From JBBQNY01 sp038330365 (GTDB taxonomy: Bacteria; Pseudomonadota; Gammaproteobacteria; Xanthomonadales; Ahniellaceae), in the NCBI GenBank assembly GCA_038330365.1, contig JBBQNY010000010.1:1-39505 (forward strand): a stretch of 39,505 bases of DNA, in the 5' to 3' direction. A model generated the notes under the pieces. It did no database searches. It had not been told where the DNA came from and saw nothing but the letters and a program-made list of their open reading frames with translations. Positions 1-8,625 of this stretch are shown here, one piece after another. Position 1 is the first letter of the stretch, and each line of letters begins with the position of its first letter. The position numbers and the translations under genes were made by a program.

Positions 1-241
1 CCCCCACTCTCGTCATTTCCGCGAAAGCGGGACCGCGGAGGCAGGATGCCGAAGCGAACATTTGCGCAGCGAATGGCCCGAAGGGCGCGCGTCGGGAACC
101 GCGCGTAATCCATCTGCGATCGATAGCGCTGGTTCCAGAACAAACCTCGTTCTCCGCAATCTCGAGCTTCTCCGTTGGCCCGGGCGCTCCACCAACTCTG
201 GAGCATGGCTTCCCGCTTTGACGGGAGTGACGAGAGGGGAG
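1..241. repeat. dispersed-repeat-like element bounded by imperfect inverted repeats
   Basis: Positions 9-32 and the reverse complement of 211-234 match at about 20 of 24 positions. Both arms contain the GCGAAAGCGGGA / TCCCGCTTTGACGGG type of sequence, and similarity weakens outside them. Short inverted repeats beginning GTCATT.CCGCGAAAGCGGG are familiar as dispersed repeats in GC-rich gammaproteobacteria; that is general knowledge, not a search. No convincing gene lies inside. The window edge may cut the element. Confidence 0.5.
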
Positions 242-427
242 TAGCGCGTGAGTTCCCATCGCATCAGGCTTGGGAAACGTTCCGATCAGCAGTGCACGAG
301 GGCGGAACTCGGCGGGCACGGATTTCGAAGCGGCTGGTCTGGATGGCGCGCGGTGGGAACAGTGCGTATTCCATCTGCGATCGATGGCGCTGGGGTCGGG
401 CCACGCCTTGTTTTGCGCAACTGTGAG
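65..427. repeat. direct repeat pair, about 100 bp, offset 261 bp
   Basis: Positions 65-166 and 326-427 align without gaps at roughly two-thirds identity. The best block is CCATCTGCGATCGAT followed by GCGCTGG, at about 110-132 and 371-393. The second copy ends a few bases before the earliest possible start of the next gene, so it may contribute to that gene's upstream region. The stretch 1-489 has no credible gene and holds only this pair and the inverted repeat at its left end. Confidence 0.55.
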
Positions 428-489
428 GCCCAGCCTTGCATTCGACCGACGATTCCTTCGTGACCGCTCGACCGTATAGAGTTCCCGAG

Positions 490-1533
490 ATGCCACCCAG
501 CCTCGACGAAGTAATCGAACAACCCGACTGGATCTGTTTCGGCCTCGACCGGGACCGGCTGCTGCTCCATTTCGCGCGCATGGATGAAGCGGCAATCGAG
601 GCGATGGTGTTCCTCGGTCAGCTCAATCTTCATTCCTTCGCGAGCATCGATTTCCCGGTCGAAGAGGTGTTGGAGCGCCTGCCCGCGGCAACCCACGCCG
701 AGGGGTCGCGTTTTATTCTGCACACTGCGTTTTGCTGTTCGACACTGCTCGCGCGCTGCGTCGACTATCCGGGCAAGGCGCGAACCCTGCGCGAACTGCC
801 GGTGCTTTCGGGGCTGGCTCCGCTGCGGCTCAAGCTTCTTACCGAGGGCAAGCCCGAACTCTGGAACAGCATCGTGCTCGCAATCGACCGGCTCGCGTCG
901 CGACCGTTCGCGCTCGGCAGCGTCACCCTCAACAAGCCCAGCAATGTGTTTCTGCCGGCGGCGCGGGATTTTCTCGGCCGCAATTCGGAATCGCGGGCGC
1001 TGGTCATCCATTCGGACTTGCCGGGTTTTCTCGTTTCCTGCGCCAAGAAGCAGTCCGCAGGGGTGGATCCGTGGCTGGCGATGCTGGTGGCCCTGGATCC
1101 GGACGGCTCCTATGCCGCTGGGCACAGCCTCGATGTCGCGCGCCTGGCCCCCATGGAAATTGCGTGCGTCGTATGGAACCTGGAAATGCAGCTGCTGCGG
1201 GGAATGGAAGGCCTGTCTGCGCAGGTGACCGGGATCGACGCGCCCGCTTTCCTTGCGGCGCCGCTGGAGACTGTTCACCGCGCGCAGGCGTGGTTTGGCT
1301 ACGACGTGCCGGAGGCGGGACGCGCTGCGACCGTGGATCGAGAACTGCGACGGCACGCCAAGCAACCCGATGCGGCCTTCGACCCGGCGCGTCGTGAATC
1401 CGAAAAATGCCTGGCGGAGCGGCTGTTTGGCGCCGAGATGGAAAAGACGCTCAAGTGGAATCGAAGGCGATTCGGCGACTGGCGGGAGGTTTGTCGCAGT
1501 GCTGTTGAATCTTTTCCGCCGCTCCTCGGCTGA
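490..1533 (+). CDS. sulfotransferase-like P-loop protein (hypothetical), paralogue A
   Basis: This 347-residue protein of unknown function resembles the facing gene at 1725-2750. Shared features are a P-loop-like HTAFCCSTLLARC at residues 78-90, a K-P pair at 149-150, and RALVIHSDL near 169-177 followed by F-L-V-S and a KK pair. The first motif sits where sulfotransferases bind the 5' phosphosulfate of PAPS, and the Arg...HSDL...S region resembles the 3'-phosphate site. That assignment is inferred from motif pattern, not from a family match. The ATG at 490 was chosen because homology with the paralogue starts just after it. In-frame TTG (436) and GTG (460) lie upstream, and none has a good ribosome site. 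It could instead be a kinase-like P-loop protein. Confidence 0.7.
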   Translation: MPPSLDEVIEQPDWICFGLDRDRLLLHFARMDEAAIEAMVFLGQLNLHSFASIDFPVEEVLERLPAATHAEGSRFILHTAFCCSTLLARCVDYPGKARTLRELPVLSGLAPLRLKLLTEGKPELWNSIVLAIDRLASRPFALGSVTLNKPSNVFLPAARDFLGRNSESRALVIHSDLPGFLVSCAKKQSAGVDPWLAMLVALDPDGSYAAGHSLDVARLAPMEIACVVWNLEMQLLRGMEGLSAQVTGIDAPAFLAAPLETVHRAQAWFGYDVPEAGRAATVDRELRRHAKQPDAAFDPARRESEKCLAERLFGAEMEKTLKWNRRRFGDWREVCRSAVESFPPLLG

Positions 1534-1724
1534 CGGCGAAACGAAACCCCGCCCATGCGCGTGATCATCAGCAGCGTGTCGTGGTGGCGCGTGCGCGCAC
1601 ACAAGTCGAGCAGCCGCGCGCAGTGGAGAGCCTGGATCGCGCCAAAAGTCCACATCGTGGGCCAGCGGTAGGGATCGGCTGCGCCGTTATCAGACACGCG
1701 CCGCCGCCTCGTTGACCCGCGAAT

Positions 1725-2750
1725 CTACCCGCAAAGCGACGCAGGAAAATTGATGGCGCCTTTTCGCATGGACGGTAGAAGCGTCTGCCCGGCCCACTCC
1801 AGGGCCCGCGTGATCAACGGGCCGTATCGGTTCCGCAGCTGCGCGGCTTCGCGCTTGCGGGTTTCGAAGTCGTAGGGAAGTTGGATCGCCTTGGCGTTCC
1901 AGGCGGCAACCGCACTCGCTCGAACAGCGACTTCCCGCACGCTCGCGGGCAACCCAAGCCATTGCTGCGAGCGGGTGGCCACCTGGCCGGGATCGGCGTA
2001 CAGCAACTTCGCGTCGAGCGTGCGGATGCGATCGTCGCCGGTTGCGCGGATGGTGTCGAGGCAGAGTTCGCGTTGTGCGGACCACTGCAGCGCTGCCGCA
2101 CAAAGGAAGTCCGGTGGATGGGCGGCTTGGGGCGGCAGCCGAGAGAACAGCGAGGTCGCACGCAGGGCCCTTTCCGCAAGCAGGCCGATCCGCTGCTGCG
2201 TTTCCGGCGACTTCTTGATGTTGCTGACGATGAAGTCTTCCAGGTCGGAGTGCAGCAGGATGGCGCGTGAACGAGGCAATGCCTGCATCAGATCCGCGGC
2301 GACATTGAGTGCGGCGTGCGTCGGCTTGATCACAATGCCACCACCCTCGTGCCAGGGTCGCGCGAGCAGACTCGCGGAGAGCTCGGGCCCGTCAGCCAGG
2401 TCGAAGCCGCTAAAGCGACCGTCGCCGAGCCGTCTCAGGATCAACGGCTCCTTCAGCGAGACCTGTGCTGGCGGCACGTGCAGACATCGCGCCAGCAGAC
2501 TGGATCCGCAAAACGAGGTATGCCAGATCCAGCCGACCGGGCCCTGGGCCAGCGACCGCACGTCGACACAGTCGGCGTTGACGCGTTCGGCCGTGTTGAG
2601 CGGCGCCTCGATGCGGTTGTCGATGAACACCGACGTGTCCAGCACCCGGTCTTCGAGCTGCAGACACATGTAGTCGCGGCGCCGCACGCCGAGATCGACG
2701 GGAAACCAGCGGGGATCGCGGAAACGAGGGTCGTGCCGTGCGTCGCTCAT
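1725..2750 (-). CDS. sulfotransferase-like P-loop protein (hypothetical), paralogue B
   Basis: This is a 341-residue paralogue of the gene at 490-1533, which faces it across a 191-bp gap. Conserved in the same order are HTSFCGSSLLARC at residues 77-89, LKEPL at 99-103, IKP at 141-143, and RAILLHSDL at 162-170 followed by DFIVS and a KK pair. Between motifs the two proteins have diverged strongly. No signal peptide or membrane segment is visible, so it is probably cytoplasmic. The start ATG lies 63 bp after the methyltransferase gene on the same strand, so the two may be cotranscribed. Sulfotransferase activity is inferred, the substrate is unknown, and no ribosome site is obvious. Confidence 0.72.
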   Translation of the reverse strand: MSDARHDPRFRDPRWFPVDLGVRRRDYMCLQLEDRVLDTSVFIDNRIEAPLNTAERVNADCVDVRSLAQGPVGWIWHTSFCGSSLLARCLHVPPAQVSLKEPLILRRLGDGRFSGFDLADGPELSASLLARPWHEGGGIVIKPTHAALNVAADLMQALPRSRAILLHSDLEDFIVSNIKKSPETQQRIGLLAERALRATSLFSRLPPQAAHPPDFLCAAALQWSAQRELCLDTIRATGDDRIRTLDAKLLYADPGQVATRSQQWLGLPASVREVAVRASAVAAWNAKAIQLPYDFETRKREAAQLRNRYGPLITRALEWAGQTLLPSMRKGAINFPASLCG

Positions 2751-2813
2751 CCAACTGGGCTCATCCGAACCTGTCGCGGTTGCGTAAACGTTGTCGGGAC
2801 CATCGCCCGGAAT

Positions 2814-3629
2814 TTAAGGCGCCTCAGAAGCTTCCCCGGTTGCGTGGGTGTCTGCCGGGCGACTGGCGTAGGGGCGGTCCCAGCCATTGCTGTGCGCCGG
2901 TTTCGAGCCCAGCCCGAAAGCGGGCTGCCGAGCCTCAAGGGTCTTGAAATCAAACTCCCGATGAAGGAACAACGAAGTTGTCGAGGTGTGATGCTCGGTC
3001 GGCTTGAATCCGGTCATGTCGACCTGCAGCAAGCCCGAGCGCTTGAGCAGTGCAGCCGTCAGATGGTGCCAGTCGGAATTGTCCAGAATGATCATGCCAC
3101 CCGGCGCCAGATGCTCCAGGGCAACCTTCGCGCAGTCATAGCGGTAGCCAGACCCGTCGATCACGATGACATCAAACGGCTCGGCGTAACGCTCGATGCA
3201 GTAAGGGAAGCCGTCGCCCTCCTCGAGCAGGAAATCCACATTGTCCAGCAAGCGCGGCCCCAGGCTTCTGTACCAGTCGCCATTGTTTTCCACACTGACC
3301 ACACGCAGGGCACGGTGCATCCAGAACAGGGTCGAGTTGCCTGCGCCATATTCGAACACCGCCTTGTCGCGATAGTCGAACTGTGTGAGGTACTCGATTG
3401 CCGGAAAAGTGTAGAGCGGCAATGGATCGCCGGCCCGGTCCAGGGGCCGATTGATCTCGGCCGCCTGCACCATGCCGTAATGGTGTCGCAGGATGTTGGT
3501 ACAGGCAGCAAGACACATCTCGCCCCGCGACATTTCGATGGTTTCCGGACGTCGCTTCAGTTCTTCCGTATTGCCATCAGCGGGATACTTTCCCCAGAAG
3601 ACTGGTCGCAAGCTCTGGTTTTCACCCAT
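2814..3629 (-). CDS. class I SAM-dependent methyltransferase
   Basis: The 271-residue protein has the class I methyltransferase core. Motif I is VFEYGAGNSTLFW at residues 91-103 (E-x-G-x-G-x-S, SAM binding). Motif II is VVSVENN at 110-116, whose acidic residue would bind the SAM ribose. FDVIVIDGSG follows near 152-161 and GGMIILDNSDW near 176-186. It resembles the Methyltransf_24 type often found with glycan or secondary-metabolite genes, but the substrate cannot be told. AGGT lies about 8 bases before the ATG. It is followed at 63 bp by sulfotransferase-like paralogue B, suggesting a modification pair. The last 40 residues are polar, low-complexity and probably disordered. Confidence 0.85.
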   Translation of the reverse strand: MGENQSLRPVFWGKYPADGNTEELKRRPETIEMSRGEMCLAACTNILRHHYGMVQAAEINRPLDRAGDPLPLYTFPAIEYLTQFDYRDKAVFEYGAGNSTLFWMHRALRVVSVENNGDWYRSLGPRLLDNVDFLLEEGDGFPYCIERYAEPFDVIVIDGSGYRYDCAKVALEHLAPGGMIILDNSDWHHLTAALLKRSGLLQVDMTGFKPTEHHTSTTSLFLHREFDFKTLEARQPAFGLGSKPAHSNGWDRPYASRPADTHATGEASEAP

Positions 3630-3832
3630 GGTTGTTTACCTGGTGTCTGGCTGCGGCGCTGAAATGCGCCGACCCTGGATCACGAGCATTGTGGGCGCGG
3701 ATAGCAACGTCAACCCCGAGGCTGCGTGGCGATGTCGCACCACGAGCCGCATCGCCATTCCGACATTCCCGCGTTGCGATCACCGCTCCGGTTGCATGCA
3801 CAAACTCGGGCCTGCCGCCGGAAGACCCAGGA

Positions 3833-4786
3833 TCAGGACCCGTGGATGCGGATGTCGCCGCTGAAGGACTCGATGTGGAGTCGACCCGTCGCTTTGGGGG
3901 GAAGGGAATGCAGACGCTGCGGGCGGCTGTCCGAGGCGTTGGCTTCCACGAACCCGATACCGTCGGCGGAGATGTTGCCCTGGCGGGTTTCCGCCTCGAT
4001 CGCCAGCGTGTCGAGGCCCCCGCCCAGTCGCAGATCAAGGTCGCCGGCGACCGAACTGAGCCGCCAGTCCGCGTTACCGGCTGGGGTGCCGTCAATCGAC
4101 ACACTCCCTGAAACCGACTCGACTTCGAGCCGTGTCGCGTCGAGGCGCTTTGCCGTGAAGTCGCCCGAGACCAGCGACGCGGACACTCGATCGCTCCGGA
4201 CCCCGGCCAGCCGCAAGTCACCGCTGACGCTGCCGATATCGAGCTCGTGCATGCGTCCGGCGACATCGATATCGCCGCCGACGCTCCGGAGCTTCATGGC
4301 GCGGGCGTTGGCATCCACGCGGACGTCTCCGCCCACCGACTCGAGCGCAACGTTGGGCGCATCGCGCAGATCGTGCACGGACACGTCCCCCCCAACCGTC
4401 GTCACGGTGAGCGTCACGCTGAAGGGAACCTGCAGCCGTATGCGCGTCGCGCCCGGGAGCCTGGCGGCAGCGTACGAATCCATCCCGGCACCACGGCGGT
4501 GATTGCGGTTGCTCTGGATCGCAAGAACGAGGCGGGTCGGTGACGCGGTCCTGATCCGGATCTCGTCGCCGGCGCCGGCGCCGCCACTCAGCCGTACGCG
4601 TGGTTGATCCCATCCGACGACATCGACGTCAAGCGCGCGGGTGTCCAGCGATACGCTGCCTTCTCCCGAGAGATCCCATTCCCGCGCGTCCTCGGCCCGT
4701 GCCGGCGCACCCCACCCCGGCAAGGAACACAGCGCCATCATCGCCGCTCCGCGGAAAATACTGCAATGGCCGCGCAGCGACGGCAT
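3833..4786 (-). CDS. DUF4097 family exported beta-repeat protein
   Basis: The 317-residue protein has a signal-peptide-like N-terminus (hydrophobic MMALCSLPGWGAPARA, start possible at 4786 or 4741). A long beta-rich region follows, with recurring S-V-G-G-D and S-V-S-G-D turns: SVGGDVRV, SVGGDIDV, SVSGDLRL, SVSGSVSI, SFSGDIRI. This regular ladder is typical of DUF4097 (adhesin-like, beta-helix-type) proteins, whose biochemical role is unclear. The ATG at 4786 overlaps the TGA of the preceding putative anti-sigma gene as TGATG, so translation is likely coupled. It is the last gene of a sigma/anti-sigma operon and so a plausible envelope output or partner of that pathway. Confidence 0.85.
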   Translation of the reverse strand: MPSLRGHCSIFRGAAMMALCSLPGWGAPARAEDAREWDLSGEGSVSLDTRALDVDVVGWDQPRVRLSGGAGAGDEIRIRTASPTRLVLAIQSNRNHRRGAGMDSYAAARLPGATRIRLQVPFSVTLTVTTVGGDVSVHDLRDAPNVALESVGGDVRVDANARAMKLRSVGGDIDVAGRMHELDIGSVSGDLRLAGVRSDRVSASLVSGDFTAKRLDATRLEVESVSGSVSIDGTPAGNADWRLSSVAGDLDLRLGGGLDTLAIEAETRQGNISADGIGFVEANASDSRPQRLHSLPPKATGRLHIESFSGDIRIHGS

Positions 4787-5304
4787 CAGCCGAGTTGGCT
4801 CTGGTATTGCAGCAAACGCCGACGCTCGGCCCGTGTACGTGCCAGCATGCGCTCGACCAGTGCCGAGTCGGGATCGGTGTCGTGCGCGCGTTCGAGTGCC
4901 CGCTCGACGGCGCGCAGTTCGGCGTCGGTCGCGGCCAGAACCGGGTTTCGCGACAGTGCTGCGGACAGTTCGGTGTCGGTCGGGTGTGCATCCCCGGATG
5001 GCGACGGCGAGCGCGAAGGCGCGCCCGCGACGAGGGGCGCATCCGGCGAATGACCCGGGTTCGACGGCGTGATCGTCAGCTGGTGCAGTGGCAGGGCGAC
5101 TGCCAACACCGCCGCGGCAGCGACTGCGAAAACCGCAGTTCGAGGCCACCGTTGCATCCACGCGCGCACAGGCCCTCGCCCTTGTTTTGTGATTGCGGCA
5201 GGCGACGCGCCAATCCGCGCCTCGATGCCGGACCAGAGCATTGGTGGCACCTCCGCATCCTTCTGCAGTGCCCGCAGCTGGCGCCTGAGTTCAAGATCCA
5301 TCAT
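4786..5304 (-). CDS. putative anti-sigma factor, single-pass membrane protein
   Basis: The 172-residue protein has a cytoplasmic N-terminal part of about 55 residues including a VPPMLWSGIEARIG segment. One transmembrane helix follows at about 57-74 (TAVFAVAAAAVLAVALPL), then a proline/serine-rich linker and a charged helical C-terminus rich in Arg, Glu and Leu. There is no zinc-binding HxxxCxxC motif, so it is not a ZAS-type anti-sigma factor. The role is inferred from its position: its ATG overlaps the sigma gene's stop codon (ATGA) and its own stop overlaps the DUF4097 start. The protein at 28482-29099 has the same layout and gene order. A second ATG three bases downstream is an equally good start. 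Confidence 0.7.
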   Translation of the reverse strand: MMDLELRRQLRALQKDAEVPPMLWSGIEARIGASPAAITKQGRGPVRAWMQRWPRTAVFAVAAAAVLAVALPLHQLTITPSNPGHSPDAPLVAGAPSRSPSPSGDAHPTDTELSAALSRNPVLAATDAELRAVERALERAHDTDPDSALVERMLARTRAERRRLLQYQSQLG

Positions 5305-5840
5305 TGCTCCGCTCCTCCGAGGAATTGCCGCAGCAGTGATCGGGCGCGATGCAGTTGCGCCTTGGAGGTACCCGACGCGATGTCGAGTTCCTGCGCGATC
5401 TCGGTGTGCTTCCATCCTTCGACATCGTGCAGAACCAGTACGGCACGTGCCCGTGGCGGCAGCGCGGCGACCGCAGCGGCCAGATCCATTCGAAGGCCCA
5501 TGTCGACTCTTGTGGTCACCACCGAATCCAGGCTGTCGTCGTCGCCGGCGTCCAGGGCGGAGGTTCGCCGCGCGCGCAGGCTCATCAGCGCGACATTGAC
5601 CGCAAGCCGATGCAGCCAGGTCGAGAACGCGCTGTCCCCACGGAAACTGTCCAGCTTCTGCCACGCCTGCACGAAGGCTTCCTGGGTCCATTCCTCCGCT
5701 CGGCCCTGGTCGTTGCCCGCCAGACGTCGCAGAACGCCGTGCACGTGCGGCACGTGGCGCTCGTACAGGCGGCGAAAAGCGGCACGATCGCCCGCCGCAG
5801 CAGCGGCAACGTCAATCGCCTCAGGGTTCGACGGATTCAT
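5301..5840 (-). CDS. ECF-type RNA polymerase sigma factor
   Basis: The 179-residue sigma factor shows region 2 (residues about 20-90, including the TQEAFVQAWQKLDSFRGDSAFSTWL type stretch and LHRLAVNVAL) and region 4 (ALPPRARAVLVLHDVEGWKHTEIA followed by the TSKAQLHRARSLLRQFL recognition helix). This is the standard ECF layout with no region 3. The chosen start, MNPSNPE, fits family length, although the frame is open further upstream and no clear ribosome site precedes it. It heads an operon with a putative membrane anti-sigma factor and a DUF4097 protein, probably for envelope-stress or surface regulation. The 263 bp between it and pckG should hold its promoter; I could not identify the boxes by eye. 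Confidence 0.92.
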   Translation of the reverse strand: MNPSNPEAIDVAAAAAGDRAAFRRLYERHVPHVHGVLRRLAGNDQGRAEEWTQEAFVQAWQKLDSFRGDSAFSTWLHRLAVNVALMSLRARRTSALDAGDDDSLDSVVTTRVDMGLRMDLAAAVAALPPRARAVLVLHDVEGWKHTEIAQELDIASGTSKAQLHRARSLLRQFLGGAEQ

Positions 5841-6103
5841 CGCACGCGCGCGTCCAGGAACGGGCACGGGCACCAATGCTGGCGCAGCGATGGAGGATTC
5901 GCTGGCGACGCCGCCGAACTGCGAGGCTCGGCGCGCGGCGGACCCCGGTCGAGCGAGTCCATGGGCGGAGGCGGAGAACATGTCACAACATTCGATGCAC
6001 GCGGAGGATCGAAGGTTTGCACGGTCGCCCTGCAATCGCGGTGGGGCGGAGCAGTGGGGCGGAGCAATCGCGCCCGCGATAGCGGCGGCGCTGTCCGGGG
6101 CCG

Positions 6104-7873
6104 TCAGGCGGCGACGCGGCTGCGCCCGAGCTCGGCGCGAATCGCATGCACTTCCTCGAGCAGCGGCGCCGGCATGCGCGGGCCGAAGTCCTGCAGGAAC
6201 TCGCCGATCGATTCCATCTCGCCCTGCCAGCCTTCCGCGTCGAACGCGAGCAGGGCCGCGGCCGCTTCGGGCGCAACGCCGGCGGCCTCGAGATCGAGCT
6301 CGGAGGAAATCGGCAGTGCGCCAATGGGCGTCGACAAGGCGTCGGCACTACCCTCGATCCGCCGCAGCATCCACTCGATGACGCGCAGGTTCTCGCCGAA
6401 TCCCGGCCACATGAAGCGACCCTGATCGTCCTTGCGGAACCAGTTCACGTGAAAGATGCGCGGCAGTTTCGCGCCCGGCGTGTCGAGCGACAGCCAGTGC
6501 GCGAAATAGTCGGCAAAGTTGTAACCGCAGAAGGGCTTCATCGCCATCGGATCACGACGCACCACGCCGACCGCGCCGGTTGCGGCCGCGGTCGTTTCCG
6601 AAGCCATCGATGCGCCCACGAGCACGCCGTGGCGCCAGTCACGCGCTTCGAACACGAGCGGCACGAGCGAAGCGCGACGGCCGCCGAATACGATTGCGGA
6701 TATGGGCACGCCCTGCGGTGCCTCGGCCTGCGGACTGAAGCTCGCACACTGTTTTGCACTCACGGTGAAGCGCGAATTGGGGTGCGCCGCCGGCGAGCCG
6801 TCCGGCAACGCGCTGCATTCGCGATCGCGCCAGTCGCGCGCGGGCTTGCCCGGCAGCCCTTCCCACCAGGGCTGATCGTCGGCGGTGACACCTACATTGG
6901 TGAAAATTGCATCGCGATGGAGCATGTCCAGTGCATTGCGGTTGGTGGCGGCACTGGTGCCCGGCGCGACCCCGAAGTAGCCGGCCTCGGGATTGATCGC
7001 CCACAGGCGACCGTCCTCGCCAGGCGTCATCCAGCAGATGTCGTCGCCGACCGTCCAGATTTTCCAGCCGCGCTCGCGATAGGTCTCCGGCGGAATCAGC
7101 ATGGCGAGATTGGTCTTGCCACAGGCGGACGGAAACGCGGCCGCGATGTAATGGGTATCGCCGGCTGGCGTTTCCACGCCCAGGATCAACATGTGCTCGG
7201 CCAGCCAGCCTTCCTGGCGAGCCTGATGAGAGGCGATGCGCAGGGCGTGGCATTTCTTGCCGAGCAACGCGTTACCGCCGTAGCCCGATCCAAAGGACTG
7301 GATCTCGAGCGTCTCGGGGTAATGCATGATGAAGCGGCGCTCTGGATCGAGCTCGCCGGTTGAATGCAGTCCACGCACAAAGCGGCCCTCGCGCTCGATG
7401 CGTTCAAGCGCAGGCACGCCCATGCGCGTCATGATCCGCATGTTGGCGACCACGTACGGCGAGTCGGTGATTTCGACGCCGCAGCGTGCAAAGGACGAGT
7501 CGATCGGACCCATGCAATAGGGCACGACATAGAGCGTGCGACCGCGCATGCAGCCCTCGAAGAGCGCGCGCATTTTTGTCCGCGCCTCGGCCGGAGCCAT
7601 CCAGTTGTTGTTGGGGCCGGCGTCGTCGCGATCGGGCGTGCAGACGAAGGTCAGGTGCTCGACGCGAGCGACGTCGCCTGGATCGGAACGATGGAGAAAG
7701 CAGTCGGGGTGCGTGTCGGCATTGAGCGGAATGAGAACCCCGCTCGCGACCATATCGGCCTTGATTCCCGCGTCCTCTTCCTTCGAACCATCGCACCAGT
7801 GAATGCGATCAGGCTGCGTGAGCGCCGCGACCTCGTCCACCCAGTTGTTCAATGCGTCGAGTCGGCTCGTCAT
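6104..7873 (-). CDS. pckG: phosphoenolpyruvate carboxykinase (GTP)
   Basis: This cytosolic enzyme of 589 residues converts oxaloacetate plus GTP to phosphoenolpyruvate, GDP and CO2, the first committed step of gluconeogenesis. The sequence matches the GTP-dependent family throughout: RTLYVVPYCMGP, SFGSGYGGNALLGKKC, the kinase-1a P-loop FPSACGKTNLAM with its reactive cysteine, GDDICWM, NPEAGYFGVAPGTS, and FRKDDQGRFMWPGFGENLRV near the C-terminus. Length is normal. The ATG at 7873 is preceded by GAGGAG at 7886-7891, about 12 bases away. The frame is open further upstream, but that part shows no family similarity. It appears monocistronic, with a long upstream non-coding region carrying a dispersed repeat. 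Confidence 0.97.
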   Translation of the reverse strand: MTSRLDALNNWVDEVAALTQPDRIHWCDGSKEEDAGIKADMVASGVLIPLNADTHPDCFLHRSDPGDVARVEHLTFVCTPDRDDAGPNNNWMAPAEARTKMRALFEGCMRGRTLYVVPYCMGPIDSSFARCGVEITDSPYVVANMRIMTRMGVPALERIEREGRFVRGLHSTGELDPERRFIMHYPETLEIQSFGSGYGGNALLGKKCHALRIASHQARQEGWLAEHMLILGVETPAGDTHYIAAAFPSACGKTNLAMLIPPETYRERGWKIWTVGDDICWMTPGEDGRLWAINPEAGYFGVAPGTSAATNRNALDMLHRDAIFTNVGVTADDQPWWEGLPGKPARDWRDRECSALPDGSPAAHPNSRFTVSAKQCASFSPQAEAPQGVPISAIVFGGRRASLVPLVFEARDWRHGVLVGASMASETTAAATGAVGVVRRDPMAMKPFCGYNFADYFAHWLSLDTPGAKLPRIFHVNWFRKDDQGRFMWPGFGENLRVIEWMLRRIEGSADALSTPIGALPISSELDLEAAGVAPEAAAALLAFDAEGWQGEMESIGEFLQDFGPRMPAPLLEEVHAIRAELGRSRVAA

Positions 7874-8058
7874 GGGGCGCGGCGGCTCCTCTGAGGCTGC
7901 GGATGGCGCCGGCAGGCGCGGATCTGGAAGATGACGTTTGACGGTACCGACCCCCCGCCCGCGGCGCAAGGCGGCACTTCCAATCGCGCCGGAGTTGCCG
8001 GCACCACCGCAAAAAACACGGCGGCGTCGTGGTCGATCAAAACGCGATGCACATGCGT

Positions 8059-8510
8059 GCATGACGTGTTCGCAACTGCGTCGCTCTCATCAAACAAGAA
8101 TCAGGCCATTGATCAGGCGCGTTTCTCACAGTGAGACCGGGTGTCCGCCGCATCCTTGGCACGATCCAGCATGACGCGGGGACTCGCACCCTCACCCCCA
8201 GCCCCTCTCCCACTGGAGAGGGGAGTGCCTCGCGGCGACCCTGCGCTCTTCCCATCTCCCTGTAGGAGACTGCGGCTGCAGAAGCAGCTGCGAACGCCGC
8301 AGGCGGCTCGCAGGGCGCACCACAGGGATGTGGTGCGTCAGGTGGCGCGCAGCGCCGGATGAGGGTCCGAGGTCGACATCAGTCCCCAAAGCGCTTCATC
8401 AATTGTGCTTCCAGCGGATGCCACCCGCGATGCCGGCACCCGATCTCCAACGCGACAGCGCGCCGACGAATTCAAGGTCGAAGATCCTGGAGAAGACACA
8501 GCTCGCAACG
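8059..8510. repeat. structured dispersed repeat, copy 1
   Basis: The core at 8166-8366 is nearly identical to 30693-30894. Weaker matching flanks run from GCATGACG (8059) through CTGCGTCGCTCTCA to GCGACAGCG.GCCGACGAA (8452-8470). The core contains two perfect hairpins. One has CCCCTCTCC (8202-8210) pairing with GGAGAGGGG (8215-8223). The other has CGCACCACA (8316-8324) pairing with TGTGGTGCG (8329-8337). A CTGCGG/CCGCAG pair lies between them. It occupies most of the gene-free stretch 7874-8625 between pckG and tetR, in which I see no gene. It may be a MITE-like mobile repeat or a structured RNA; the sequence alone does not decide. Confidence 0.75.
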
Positions 8511-8625
8511 TTTGCGCGATGCACGAGGCTGGTGCAGGCGCGCCCTTGGACGCGGTGGCGGCTTGGTCAATGGGAACACGAGACGGGAATGGGGAAGCGC
8601 GCAGCTGCGATTTCGACGGTTACGG

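Noticed and set aside
286..1653. Long open frame on the minus strand (455 codons)
   Set aside because: It lies wholly antisense to the sulfotransferase-like gene, has no recognisable domain and an Arg/Pro/His-rich shadow composition typical of GC-rich DNA.
4600..6381. 593-codon open frame on the plus strand
   Set aside because: It runs antisense across the DUF4097, putative anti-sigma and sigma genes and into pckG; its composition is Arg/Ala/Ser-rich without motifs.
6146..7363. 405-codon plus-strand frame opposite pckG
   Set aside because: It is the antisense shadow of a strongly conserved enzyme and has no family features.
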